Part shown: positions 9,930-17,782 of the stretch, in pieces
Position numbering within the stretch: position 1 is the stretch's first letter
Layout: each line of letters begins with the position of its first letter
Source: Gemmatimonas phototrophica
GTDB lineage: Bacteria > Gemmatimonadota > Gemmatimonadetes > Gemmatimonadales > Gemmatimonadaceae
Reading direction: 5' to 3'
DNA: 64,000 nt
NCBI RefSeq assembly: GCF_000695095.2
Contig: NZ_CP011454.1
Location: 1,612,001-1,676,000, forward strand
The notes under the pieces: model-generated
What the model saw: the letters and a program-made list of their open reading frames with translations, nothing else
Told to the model about the DNA's origin: nothing
Databases searched by the model: none
Position numbers and translations under genes: made by a program

Positions 9930-11223
9930 CGCCGCGCTCCATCGGCAACGCCGGCGGCAGCGGATTGACGGGACGGTTCGCGGGAAGTTTGCGCGCCGTG
10001 GCCATGGCCACCGCCGCGACTTCGGGCGGGATGGCGAGCGTGGGCACCGCCGGTACCGCTCGTGGAGTACGGCGCGGAGCGCGGACCGGCTTCTCGTTCT
10101 GAACCGTTGCCGTGAGGGCGCGGCGACGCTTTCGGGCATAAAGCAGCTGGTCGGCCCGCGACAGCAACTCGGCAATGCCAGCCGGGTCTGACGGGCGCAC
10201 CCGGGTATGCCCAATGGTCAATCCGAGCGAGGTCGGGAGTACGCGGGAGTCGTTGAGGCGCGATAGCTGTTCTTCGATGCGCTTCTGAATCACGCGGGCC
10301 CCGAGACCGTCGGCATCGAGCGCCAGTACGGTGAACTCATCACCGCCCAACCGCGCCACGACGTCGCAGTCACGGACGGTGCTGCGCAGCAGCTTCGCCA
10401 CTTCAACGAGTGCCTTGTCGCCAACCGCGTGACCGAAGGTATCGTTGAGGTCCTTGAAGCCGTTCATATCCACGTACATCACCACGGCGTCCTTGCCGTG
10501 ACGTCGGGCCAGGCGCAACTGCTGCTCGGCCAGCGACATGAACCCCCGACGGTTGTGCAGTCGGGTCAGGTCGTCGGTGAACGACGCTTTGCGCAGGCGG
10601 AGTTCTTCACGCTTGCAGTTGCTGATGTCGTGCAGGGTGATGGCCAGGCCATCGTTGATGGGCGTGGCCTGATGCATGACCCAGCTGGCATTGAGCAGGC
10701 GGCGGTTGGTGCGCGCCTCTTCATGCACTGACGTCTGGAAGGTCACGGCTTCTACATACCGGTCAAAAAGCTGCTCGCCGAAGCCGGGCAGATCGCGCCG
10801 GATGCGCAGGCCGGTTACCTGACGCGGCTGACGATACAGCAGGGTGGCGCCGCGCGTATTGGTCTCCGTGACTTCGAAATCGGTGATCTCTCCGTTGTTG
10901 TCTCGGATGGACCGGAGCAGGTACATCCCGTCCATGCTGGACTGCATGGCATCGTTGAGACGCCGGATGCGGGCCTGGACCGCCGAATCTTCCTGCATGC
11001 GGCGCAGCAGTTCCCGGTGGAGGAGTCTCCACCCGGTAATGGCCACCAACAGCGAAACGGCCGACAGGAACGGAGCGGCAGCCACAAAGCTGGGCAGCGC
11101 AACGGTTCCGGTGGTCATCATGATGGTGAGCGCTGAGAGGATCGCGAGCGTACCCCAAAAGGCGGTGCGCAGAGCAAGTCGGTCAAACATGGAGGAGGGT
11201 CCACGGAGTCCATCGGGAGCCAT
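9913..11223 (-). CDS. Membrane-anchored diguanylate cyclase (GGDEF) with PAS-like sensor region
   Basis: A 436-residue protein with two N-terminal hydrophobic helices (about 20-65) and a PAS-like segment (about 80-200). The GGDEF domain (about 215-375) makes cyclic di-GMP from two GTP. The active-site GGDEF is intact (293-297), and an RxxD inhibitory site sits five residues before it (R284-D287), so the enzyme should be active and subject to product inhibition. The C-terminal 60 residues are Pro/Ala/Arg-rich and probably disordered. An alternative start is the ATG at 11190 (MFDRLALR). The 3' end overlaps the kinase gene by 17 bp in convergent orientation, so antisense transcripts are possible. 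Upstream lies a 400-bp hairpin-rich non-coding region. Confidence 0.92.
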   Translation of the reverse strand: MAPDGLRGPSSMFDRLALRTAFWGTLAILSALTIMMTTGTVALPSFVAAAPFLSAVSLLVAITGWRLLHRELLRRMQEDSAVQARIRRLNDAMQSSMDGMYLLRSIRDNNGEITDFEVTETNTRGATLLYRQPRQVTGLRIRRDLPGFGEQLFDRYVEAVTFQTSVHEEARTNRRLLNASWVMHQATPINDGLAITLHDISNCKREELRLRKASFTDDLTRLHNRRGFMSLAEQQLRLARRHGKDAVVMYVDMNGFKDLNDTFGHAVGDKALVEVAKLLRSTVRDCDVVARLGGDEFTVLALDADGLGARVIQKRIEEQLSRLNDSRVLPTSLGLTIGHTRVRPSDPAGIAELLSRADQLLYARKRRRALTATVQNEKPVRAPRRTPRAVPAVPTLAIPPEVAAVAMATARKLPANRPVNPLPPALPMERGVTSPV

Positions 11224-11622
11224 AACCTGCGTCGGCCAGTCTCCCGCACCTCACCAGCCCGAGCTGATGCGGCACTCCACAGTAGAGCAACCACCATGCC
11301 AGCGAACGTCTGCCCGTGCAGCCAGCGGGCTGCAGGGATGTGGAAAAGGTGTGTAACGCTATATTTAGTCGGTAGTTAAAGCATAGTCGTTGGTCGCTGT
11401 TGATTGCGTGAGTCAAAGCAAGTTTTGTGAGGCGGCGAAAAATGCCGAGTCCTCAGGATGGGTGTTTACTGCCGAGCGTCCCTTACGGGGGAGTGGGACA
11501 AAGTTGCCGGGTACGGCAAGGCGCCCACGTATCGGAGACGTGTCCGACATCGTGAGCGCCTTGTTGAACTTCGTGGGACGGGGAGCCGGGCGGCAGTTTT
11601 TGCTGCGCGTCCGACGGTCGCG
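11224..11622. other. Non-coding region, 399 bp, between actP end and cyclase start
   Basis: I see no convincing gene here on either strand. The part nearest the cyclase start has a 7-bp hairpin TGCAGCC-AGCG-GGCTGCA at 11317-11334. The segment 11340-11425 is clearly more AT-rich than the flanks and could hold the cyclase promoter on the minus strand. The segment 11428-11563 carries a chain of hairpins, listed as a separate element. Confidence 0.6.
11428..11563. ncRNA. Candidate structured non-coding element with four consecutive hairpins
   Basis: Seen in order: TGAGG/CCTCA (11428-11432 with 11451-11455) enclosing CGGC/GCCG; GTCCC/GGGAC (11478-11482 with 11495-11499); TTGCCG-GGTA-CGGCAA (11504-11519); and CAAGGCGC/GCGCCTTG (11517-11524 with 11556-11563) enclosing CACGT/ACGTG. 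The last two share CAA at 11517-11519, so they are partly mutually exclusive, as in a switch. The strand is unknown. On the minus strand it would be the 3' end of the actP transcript or the leader of the diguanylate cyclase gene. I could not match it to a known riboswitch class, including GEMM cyclic-di-GMP aptamers. Confidence 0.4.
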
Positions 11623-13209
11623 CTACTGGTCGGTCCCCAGCAGCAGCCTGGCCTCCAGCGCCTCGTAGCGGGCATCGCCATTTTGGTCGGGGAAGAGCAG
11701 CGATACCACGATGCCGGTGAGAAAGGACAGCGGGATCGTGACCAGGGCCGGGTTCTTGAGCGGGAAGATGGCAGTGGCTTTGTGCAGCAGGTCGATCTGC
11801 ACGGCGGGGGAGAGAGCAATGAGCGCGAGAGTGGCCGTGGTCCCTACCACCATGCTGGCGGCGGCTCCAGCGGTGCTGGTGCGGCGCCAGAAGACGCTCA
11901 GCACAAGCGCCGGAAAGTTGGCGCTGGCCGCGATGGCAAAGGCCAGTCCCACCATGAACGCCACGTTCTGCCCCTTGAAGGCAACCCCGAGGGCAATGGC
12001 CACCAGGGCCAAGCCAATGGTGGCCAAGCGAGCCACCTTGAGCTCCTCACCCGGTTTGGGGTGCCCTTTGCGCACGACGCTCGACCACAGGTCGTGGGAG
12101 ATGGCGGCCGCGCCGGAGAGCGCGAGGCCAGCCACGACGGCCAGAATGGTGGCGAAGGCCACGGCGGCGATGAAGCCGAGGAAGGGGCGCCCTCCCAGCA
12201 GCTCGGCCAGCATGGGCGCGGCCATATTGCCACCGGCGTCGATGCTCTTGATGACATCGGGGCCCACCAGCACCATGGCGCCGAAGCCCAGAATGAACGT
12301 CATCAGGTAGAAGAGCCCAATGAGACCGGTAGCAATGAACACCGATTTCCGCGCCGCCACGGCATCAGGCACCGTGTAGAAGCGCATCAGAATGTGGGGC
12401 AGCCCGGCGGTGCCAAACATGAGCGCGAGCCCCAGTGAAATGGCGTCCCACGGATTGGAGACCAGCTTGCCCGGAGCAAGCACACCGGCACCGTATTTGG
12501 TCGCGGCGGCGGCAAAGAGTGCCCGCGGGTCGAAGCCGAACTTGGAGAGCACCAACAGCGCCAGCAGGGCGGCGCCGCCCAGCAGCAACACGGCCTTCAC
12601 AATCTGCACCCACGTGGTGGCCAGCATGCCGCCAAAGAGCACATAGGCCATCATGGCGGCGCCGACAATCATGACCGCCGTTTCGTACGGAATGCCAAAG
12701 AGCAGGCGAATGAGACTGCCGGCGCCCACCATTTGCGCAATGAGATAGAACGCGATGGTGGCGAGCGTGCCGTACGCGGCGCTGATGCGTACCGGCACCG
12801 GATTCAGGCGGGCAGCCACGACGTCGGCAAAGGTGTAGCGCCCCAGATTACGCAGCGGTTCGGCGATGAGAAAGAGCACGACCGGCCACCCCACCAGCCA
12901 GCCGGTGGAGTAGATCAGTCCATCGAACCCACTCGTGGAGACGAGGCCGGCGATACCCAGAAACGATGCCGCGCTCATGTAGTCGCCGGCGAGGGCAAAC
13001 CCATTCTGTCCCGCCGTTACCGACCGACCGGCCGCATAGAAGTGCTCGGCGGTTTGGGTGCGCCTCGCCGCCCAGTAGGTAATACCCAGTGTGATGCAGA
13101 TGAATACAGCGAAGAAGCCGATGGCTACCGGGTCGGGGGTGCCGAAGGAGGTGCCCGCCGTGGCAGGGCCGGCCGCCGTGGTGGCTGCCTGCAGAAGCGG
13201 CCAGCTCAT
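11623..13209 (-). CDS. actP: Sodium:solute symporter, acetate/glycolate permease ActP-like
   Basis: A 528-residue polytopic protein of the SSS family with about 13 membrane helices. The N-terminal motif (TYWAARRTQTAEHFYAAGRS, then FALAGDYMSAASFLGIAGLV) is characteristic of ActP, which takes up acetate, glycolate or similar short monocarboxylates with sodium. The Ser/Ala-rich DYMSAASFLG segment is the conserved first helix region of this family. The preceding gene encodes the small DUF485 protein that nearly always accompanies ActP; the two overlap as ATGA (13206-13209). The length is close to that of E. coli ActP. The hairpin-rich non-coding region follows the stop codon. Confidence 0.92.
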   Translation of the reverse strand: MSWPLLQAATTAAGPATAGTSFGTPDPVAIGFFAVFICITLGITYWAARRTQTAEHFYAAGRSVTAGQNGFALAGDYMSAASFLGIAGLVSTSGFDGLIYSTGWLVGWPVVLFLIAEPLRNLGRYTFADVVAARLNPVPVRISAAYGTLATIAFYLIAQMVGAGSLIRLLFGIPYETAVMIVGAAMMAYVLFGGMLATTWVQIVKAVLLLGGAALLALLVLSKFGFDPRALFAAAATKYGAGVLAPGKLVSNPWDAISLGLALMFGTAGLPHILMRFYTVPDAVAARKSVFIATGLIGLFYLMTFILGFGAMVLVGPDVIKSIDAGGNMAAPMLAELLGGRPFLGFIAAVAFATILAVVAGLALSGAAAISHDLWSSVVRKGHPKPGEELKVARLATIGLALVAIALGVAFKGQNVAFMVGLAFAIAASANFPALVLSVFWRRTSTAGAAASMVVGTTATLALIALSPAVQIDLLHKATAIFPLKNPALVTIPLSFLTGIVVSLLFPDQNGDARYEALEARLLLGTDQ

Positions 13210-13520
13210 TGCGCATCCTCGTGCGTGATCTTGAGCGCCGCGAGTGCCGGATCATAGACGCGATTGGCCCAGGAGATGTAGCTCCAGGTCAGAATCCATG
13301 CGGCCACGATGACGCAGGCCCCGAGCACGATGCCGACCGAGAGTCCCTCGGTCACAAGGGTGCCCAGCAACGCCGGTTGGAAGGCCACCAACGCGATGAA
13401 CCCGAAGTAGACCAGCACCATGCCGGTCGTGAGTACAACGGCAATACGCCAACGCTGGGCGGCCACTTTGCGGGTGGCCAGCAGCGCCTCAGCAGGGGAA
13501 GTACGGGAGCGGGTGGTCAT
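13206..13520 (-). CDS. DUF485 (YjcH-like) small membrane protein
   Basis: A 104-residue protein with two membrane helices (about 30-50 and 62-85; TTGMVLVYFGFIALVAFQPA and VGIVLGACVIVAAWILTWSY) and a C-terminal segment YISWANRVYDP that matches DUF485/YjcH. I start it at ATG 13520; the open frame continues upstream but that part reads as antisense noise. The family is almost always found just before ActP-type symporters and is thought to be an accessory subunit of the permease, though its exact job is not settled. Its stop overlaps the actP start, so the two are probably made together. Confidence 0.85.
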   Translation of the reverse strand: MTTRSRTSPAEALLATRKVAAQRWRIAVVLTTGMVLVYFGFIALVAFQPALLGTLVTEGLSVGIVLGACVIVAAWILTWSYISWANRVYDPALAALKITHEDAQ

Positions 13521-13670
13521 GGCGCGCGAAGCTACTTCCCGACACTGCCCTTGGATAGCGGGCACACGACCATGCGCAGATCCATGCCGGTGTCCCGGGT
13601 TCTGGTGTAAATATCGAACAGAACTTTCCGGGACCGGTATCGGTCTGCCTTGTCCACCTGTGAGCGCTCC

Positions 13671-14111
13671 GTGACCATTCGCAAGTTCATCGCCGTTGTT
13701 GCCCTCATCAACGCGTTGGTGGCCACCTACCTGCACCTCTGGAAGATTGGGCTGGCTGGCTCGCTGGCCTGCGGCGGAGGGAGCCATGGATGTGAGTACA
13801 TCCAGGGGAGCCGCTACGGATGGTTCATGGGGATCGATGTGGCGATGATTGGCGCGGTGGGGTACGCGGTCATTGTGCTGGTCGCCATCATCGCGGCGAT
13901 GCCAAAGTTCGAAGACGAGAAGTGGCCGGTGCGGGTGCTGCAGTTGCTCATCTTTCCGGCGTTCATTTTCACCCTGCGGCTCAAGTACGCCGAGTTCATC
14001 ATTCTGCAGGGTTTCTGCCGCTGGTGTGCCGTTTCGGCGCTGTCGATCACCGCGTTCACGGTCCTGATCGTGATGGAGTGGAAGCGGGTCCAGCGATTGC
14101 CGGCGGCGTAA
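13671..14111 (+). CDS. Vitamin K epoxide reductase (VKOR) family protein
   Basis: A 146-residue membrane protein with four predicted helices. It has the two cysteine pairs of the VKOR family: a loop pair Cys34 and Cys41 (ACGGGSHGC) and the membrane CxxC at Cys116-Cys119 (FCRWC). Bacterial VKORs are quinone-linked oxidases that reoxidise a DsbA- or thioredoxin-like partner during disulfide formation. I start it at GTG 13671 (MTIRKFIAVV); TTG 13650 is an in-frame alternative. The convergent neighbour is a membrane-anchored thioredoxin-like protein with CSWC, and the next gene is UbiE/MenG, which makes the quinone that a VKOR would need. This partnership is inference from context. Confidence 0.85.
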   Translation: MTIRKFIAVVALINALVATYLHLWKIGLAGSLACGGGSHGCEYIQGSRYGWFMGIDVAMIGAVGYAVIVLVAIIAAMPKFEDEKWPVRVLQLLIFPAFIFTLRLKYAEFIILQGFCRWCAVSALSITAFTVLIVMEWKRVQRLPAA

Positions 14112-14135
14112 GGCATCTCTCCGCCGCGTAATCCG

Positions 14136-14801
14136 TCAGGGCGCGTCGGCGTCGCCAACCATCACGGCAAAGAGCCGCTCCAGTTCCGGGCGCACCGGAT
14201 ACCCCGGAATCGTACGAATCACCCGCCCGTTCTTATCCACGGCGACGAACGTGGGGGTGCCGGGATATCGGAACGTGAGCAGCACCTGCTCCTTGCTCCC
14301 GACCGGGCCCACCAGTCGAGCCCCGGTCAGCGATTCCTTGTCGAGCATGGCCATGCCGTCGCTGGCGCCTTCAAGCGTGAGCAGCGTGAGATGCGGAATG
14401 GGGCGCCCGGCGGCCATTTCCCCAAAGTCTTTCAGCGCGCGCTTGCACCAGCTGCAAGTCACCGAGCTCATCATGACAATGGTGGGCTCTCCCTTGGGGA
14501 CCAGCGGTACCACTTTGCCGCGCACATCGCGGGCCGTGGCTGTTCCAATGGCCTGCTGCACGAGCGGGGCGGTGGCCGGTGCGGTATCGGTGCCGGCTAC
14601 CACCCCATGATCGGCAATGAGGTTGATCACCGGGGTGTCGTCGGTCATGCGCCTGACCACCAGCACCGTACAGCTGAGCGCGACCAGCACCAGCACCAAA
14701 GTGCTGAAGCTGATGACGCCACGGCGGGTACGTTGGGAAGGGCTCACTGATGCGGGGCAGGGCGATGCGTTGATGGCCTCGGGCAGGTTACTCTTGGCCA
14801 T
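14136..14801 (-). CDS. Membrane-anchored thioredoxin-like protein with CSWC motif
   Basis: A 221-residue protein with one N-terminal membrane helix (about 29-50) and a periplasmic thioredoxin/TlpA-like domain. The redox motif is VTCSWCKRAL (Cys116, Cys119), and the cis-proline is in YPGTPTFVAVDKNGR. TlpA-like proteins transfer reducing or oxidising equivalents outside the inner membrane. It converges on the VKOR gene with a 24-bp gap, so the pair probably forms a disulfide relay (inference). The annotated ATG at 14801 overlaps the ATG of the divergent ubiE by two bases. A GTG at 14747, still before the anchor helix, is a possible true start. Confidence 0.82.
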   Translation of the reverse strand: MAKSNLPEAINASPCPASVSPSQRTRRGVISFSTLVLVLVALSCTVLVVRRMTDDTPVINLIADHGVVAGTDTAPATAPLVQQAIGTATARDVRGKVVPLVPKGEPTIVMMSSVTCSWCKRALKDFGEMAAGRPIPHLTLLTLEGASDGMAMLDKESLTGARLVGPVGSKEQVLLTFRYPGTPTFVAVDKNGRVIRTIPGYPVRPELERLFAVMVGDADAP

Positions 14802-15603
14802 GACTCACTCCACTGGGGAATATACCCCGCCCCCGGAGCAGGTGCTCCGTACCCTCGACGTGGAAACGCATCTGTCGGACCCGTCCATCAAGCAGGCGTT
14901 TGTCACGCCCATGTTTGATGTGATTGCGCCGCGCTACGATCGCTTTACCAGGCTCTTTTCGTTCGGCATGGACGGCAGCTGGAAGCGGGAGGCCATGGAC
15001 GCCGTTCGTGAGGCCGCTCGGCGTATTCGCCCGGTGCAGCGCGCGCTCGACCTGGCCACCGGAACGGGCGACCTGGCCGTGGCGCTCGCCCGACTGTGGC
15101 CGGGGGTGCAGGTGGACGCGCTTGATGCCTCACCGCGCATGATTGACCAGGCGCGGGCTCGGCTGGCCCGCCGCGACCCGGATGTCATGACCGCGGTGCA
15201 CCCCATGGTGGGTGACATGATGGCGTTGCCGCAGGACAACGCGAGCGTGGACGTCGTGACCGCCAGTTATGCCGTGCGGAACGTACCGGATGCGCGCGGG
15301 GCCATTCGCGAAATGGCCCGCGTCCTGCGCCCCGATGGGGTGCTGGTCACGCTCGACTTCTATCGCCCGGCCTTCGCGCCATGGCGGGTGCTGTTTCTGG
15401 GATACCTGCAGATCGCCGGCGACATGGTGGGCTACCTCTGGCACCGTGATCCGGTGGTCTACGGGTACATCGCACGCAGCATTTCCCATTTCATGACCGC
15501 AGCCGAGTTCACGGCGTTGCTGGTCGAGGAAGGCTTTGAGGTGGTGTCCGTGCAGCAGCACCTGTTTGGCGGCATCGCGCGGCATGTGGCGCGGCGGCGG
15601 TAG
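14800..15603 (+). CDS. ubiE: Demethylmenaquinone/ubiquinone methyltransferase UbiE/MenG
   Basis: A 267-residue class I SAM-dependent methyltransferase. The N-terminus (MFDVIAPRYDRFTRLFSFGMD) and the SAM-binding motif ALDLATGTGDLAVALA (about residue 84) are typical of UbiE/MenG, as are YAVRNVPDARGAIREMARVL and YGYIARSISHFMTAAEF. The enzyme C-methylates demethylmenaquinone (or the ubiquinone precursor) at the membrane surface. Gemmatimonas species are known to use menaquinones, so MenG is the likelier role. I start it at ATG 14800, which shares two bases with the divergent start of the thioredoxin-like gene; there is no room for a normal ribosome-binding site outside the neighbour. It ends 6 bp from the convergent phosphopantetheinyl transferase. 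Confidence 0.9.
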   Translation: MTHSTGEYTPPPEQVLRTLDVETHLSDPSIKQAFVTPMFDVIAPRYDRFTRLFSFGMDGSWKREAMDAVREAARRIRPVQRALDLATGTGDLAVALARLWPGVQVDALDASPRMIDQARARLARRDPDVMTAVHPMVGDMMALPQDNASVDVVTASYAVRNVPDARGAIREMARVLRPDGVLVTLDFYRPAFAPWRVLFLGYLQIAGDMVGYLWHRDPVVYGYIARSISHFMTAAEFTALLVEEGFEVVSVQQHLFGGIARHVARRR

Positions 15604-15609
15604 GAACGG

Positions 15610-16347
15610 CTACCGCAAGTGACTGTACGCCGCCGCCACAATCCAGTCGCCATCGGTGTGCCAATGAGCTTCCACCCGAACGGCGGAGACGGCCGGTTCC
15701 GGCAGGTGCAGTGTGACCTGCACATCGCTGGCATCTGAAAGGTTAAGCTCGACCTCCGTAAACCGGACATAGCGTTCGACAAACGGATCGATCGCCTTGT
15801 ACACCGCTTCCTTGAGTGCAAAATGCACCAGGACATGTTCGCGTTGGGCGAGCGAAGCGTCTTCGAACTGCTCGAGGGTCGCAAACTCACGGGCCGTGAG
15901 GATTTTGCGTGCGACCGACGGCCGCTGCAGGTCGGCCTCGGTGGGCCGATGTTCGAGATCGAGCCCCACGTGTTGCAGGGTGCCCTGCCGCGGCGCCACG
16001 GCGGCCATGGCCAGCGTGCTCTTGTGGGTTACGGACCCCGTAATCTGCGGCGGCAGCAGCGGCGCCCCACGGTGGGTGCGCAGTACTGGGGTGTTTCCAG
16101 TCAGTGGCACATCGGCCAACTGCGCCATGGCGTCCCGCAGTGCCACACGTCCCGCCACGAAGGTCGCCCGTCGCGCCGCCGGAAGACTGCGGGCGAGCGA
16201 GGCCTCAAGCGGATGGAGCGCACCGGCGCCAACCTGCGCATCAAGGAATTCGTCCCAGTTGGCGAGATCGGGGACGTCAGGAACGGCACGGCGGGAAAGA
16301 ACGGCGGACGAACGGAGCATCCCGAATAGTACGGAAGGTGGGTGCAT
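15610..16347 (-). CDS. 4'-phosphopantetheinyl transferase superfamily protein
   Basis: A 245-residue protein of the Sfp/EntD-like superfamily. Key parts are GSVTHKSTLAMAAV, the metal-binding acidic motif VGLDLEHRP, and the helix FALKEAVYKAIDPF, which carries the conserved (W/F)xxKEA pattern. These enzymes transfer phosphopantetheine from CoA to a serine on acyl or peptidyl carrier proteins. The size and motif order resemble the EntD/NpgA branch more than the short AcpS. No carrier protein, PKS or NRPS gene is visible nearby, so the target is unknown. It starts 29 bp from the divergent MFS gene, which leaves a very short shared promoter. Confidence 0.85.
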   Translation of the reverse strand: MHPPSVLFGMLRSSAVLSRRAVPDVPDLANWDEFLDAQVGAGALHPLEASLARSLPAARRATFVAGRVALRDAMAQLADVPLTGNTPVLRTHRGAPLLPPQITGSVTHKSTLAMAAVAPRQGTLQHVGLDLEHRPTEADLQRPSVARKILTAREFATLEQFEDASLAQREHVLVHFALKEAVYKAIDPFVERYVRFTEVELNLSDASDVQVTLHLPEPAVSAVRVEAHWHTDGDWIVAAAYSHLR

Positions 16348-16376
16348 TTGTGGGAGTCGCCCGTCAGCTTACAAGC

Positions 16377-17720
16377 GTGACACATTCTTCTGCCTCCGAG
16401 AACGCCGCCCCGCGGGTGACCCCGGCGCAGGCGTGGTATGCTGTCGCCGTCCTCACCGTGGCCAACGTGTCCGGTTTTGTGGACCGGCAGATTCTGTCGC
16501 TGCTGGTGGGACCCATCAAACGCGATCTTGGCATTACCGATACGCAGGTCAGTCTGTTGGCCGGGTTGGGGTTCGTCCTCTTCTACTCGGTGTTGGGATT
16601 ACCCATTGGGCGCTGGGTTGATCGCGGACTCCGTCCACGCATTGTGGCCATTGGCGTGGCCGTGTGGAGCGTCATGACGGTGTGCACGGGGGTTGCCCGC
16701 TCGTTCGGACAACTCTTTGCGGCGCGCATTGGCGTGGGCGTTGGAGAAGCCACGCTTGGACCGGCAGCGGTGTCCATTATTGCTGACCATTTTCCACGCA
16801 AGCAGCTCGGCACAGCCATGAGTACCTACATGGTAGGGACGTTTGCCGGATCGGGCGTCGCGTATGCACTTGGGGCGTACGTGGTGGGGCGTGTGGACAA
16901 GCCGGGGCTGATTGAGTTGCCTCTGGTGGGCGCCGTCTATCCGTGGCAGACGGTATTCTTCTGGGTGGGATTGCCCGGGCTCCTCATTGCGCTGCTGGCG
17001 CTCACCATTCGTGAGCCCCGGAAACAGGCAACGCCAGCACAGGCTGCAAACAACGACGTGCCGTTTGCAGAGGTCATGCAATACGTACGGCGCAACGTGC
17101 GCACGATTGGCGCCATCTCGTTTGGCTTTGCGGCATCGGCGAGTGTCAACTACGCCATCGGCTTCTGGCTGGCCACGTTTCTCATTCGCACGCACGGGTG
17201 GACGGTGCAGCAGGCCGGGACATTGCAAGGCATTCTCACCTTTACCATTGGCCCATTTGGCGTGATGCTGGGCGGTCGCCTGAACGATGCGTGGGCCCGC
17301 AAAGGACACGTTGATGCACCGCTGCGGGTGGGGATCCTGGGCGCCGTCGCCATGCTGATCTGTGCCGGGTTGTATCCGGTGGTTCCCTCGGTGGCACTGG
17401 TCGTCGGGTTGCTCGTTCCGGTGAACGTATTTGCCGCCATGCCCTGGGGCGCCGCCAACGCCGCCATCGCGGAAGCCATGCCGCCACGCATGCGCGGACA
17501 GGGGAGCGCGATCTACCAGCTGGTGGTGAACCTTGTCTCCGGTGCCCTCGGACCTACGGCCGTCGCGCTGCTCACTGATAAGGTCTTCGGCGATCCGTTG
17601 GCACTCCGCTGGAGTCTGGCCATCACCACGGTGGTTGGGATGACCATCGCAGCCACACTGCTCATGTGGGGACGCGCGGGGTTCATAAAGACGGTACAGG
17701 ACGTACAGCAAGCGTCCTGA
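16377..17720 (+). CDS. MFS transporter, Spinster-like
   Basis: A 447-residue polytopic protein with about 12 helices. The loop after helix 2 reads GLPIGRWVDRGLRPR, a match to the MFS motif A pattern, and helix 4-5 carries RIGVGVGEATLGPAAVSIIAD, a signature common in Spinster-type MFS proteins. The N-terminus (SGFVDRQILSLLVGPIKRDL) also fits that branch. I start it at GTG 16377; the frame is open further upstream across the divergent transferase gene, but that part is antisense noise. The substrate is unknown. It converges with the ThrE-type gene across a 62-bp gap. Confidence 0.87.
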   Translation: MTHSSASENAAPRVTPAQAWYAVAVLTVANVSGFVDRQILSLLVGPIKRDLGITDTQVSLLAGLGFVLFYSVLGLPIGRWVDRGLRPRIVAIGVAVWSVMTVCTGVARSFGQLFAARIGVGVGEATLGPAAVSIIADHFPRKQLGTAMSTYMVGTFAGSGVAYALGAYVVGRVDKPGLIELPLVGAVYPWQTVFFWVGLPGLLIALLALTIREPRKQATPAQAANNDVPFAEVMQYVRRNVRTIGAISFGFAASASVNYAIGFWLATFLIRTHGWTVQQAGTLQGILTFTIGPFGVMLGGRLNDAWARKGHVDAPLRVGILGAVAMLICAGLYPVVPSVALVVGLLVPVNVFAAMPWGAANAAIAEAMPPRMRGQGSAIYQLVVNLVSGALGPTAVALLTDKVFGDPLALRWSLAITTVVGMTIAATLLMWGRAGFIKTVQDVQQAS

Positions 17721-17782
17721 AACTGCCCACGGCCATCGGTGTGGCTGCCGTCTGCCGTCTTGTCTTTTGCCGGCCCCACCGG

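Noticed and set aside
11428-11563. A GEMM-type cyclic di-GMP riboswitch upstream of the cyclase
   Set aside because: I looked for the conserved GEMM segments (GCAAACC and GGACGCAAAG-type) on both strands and did not find them, so the element is left unassigned.
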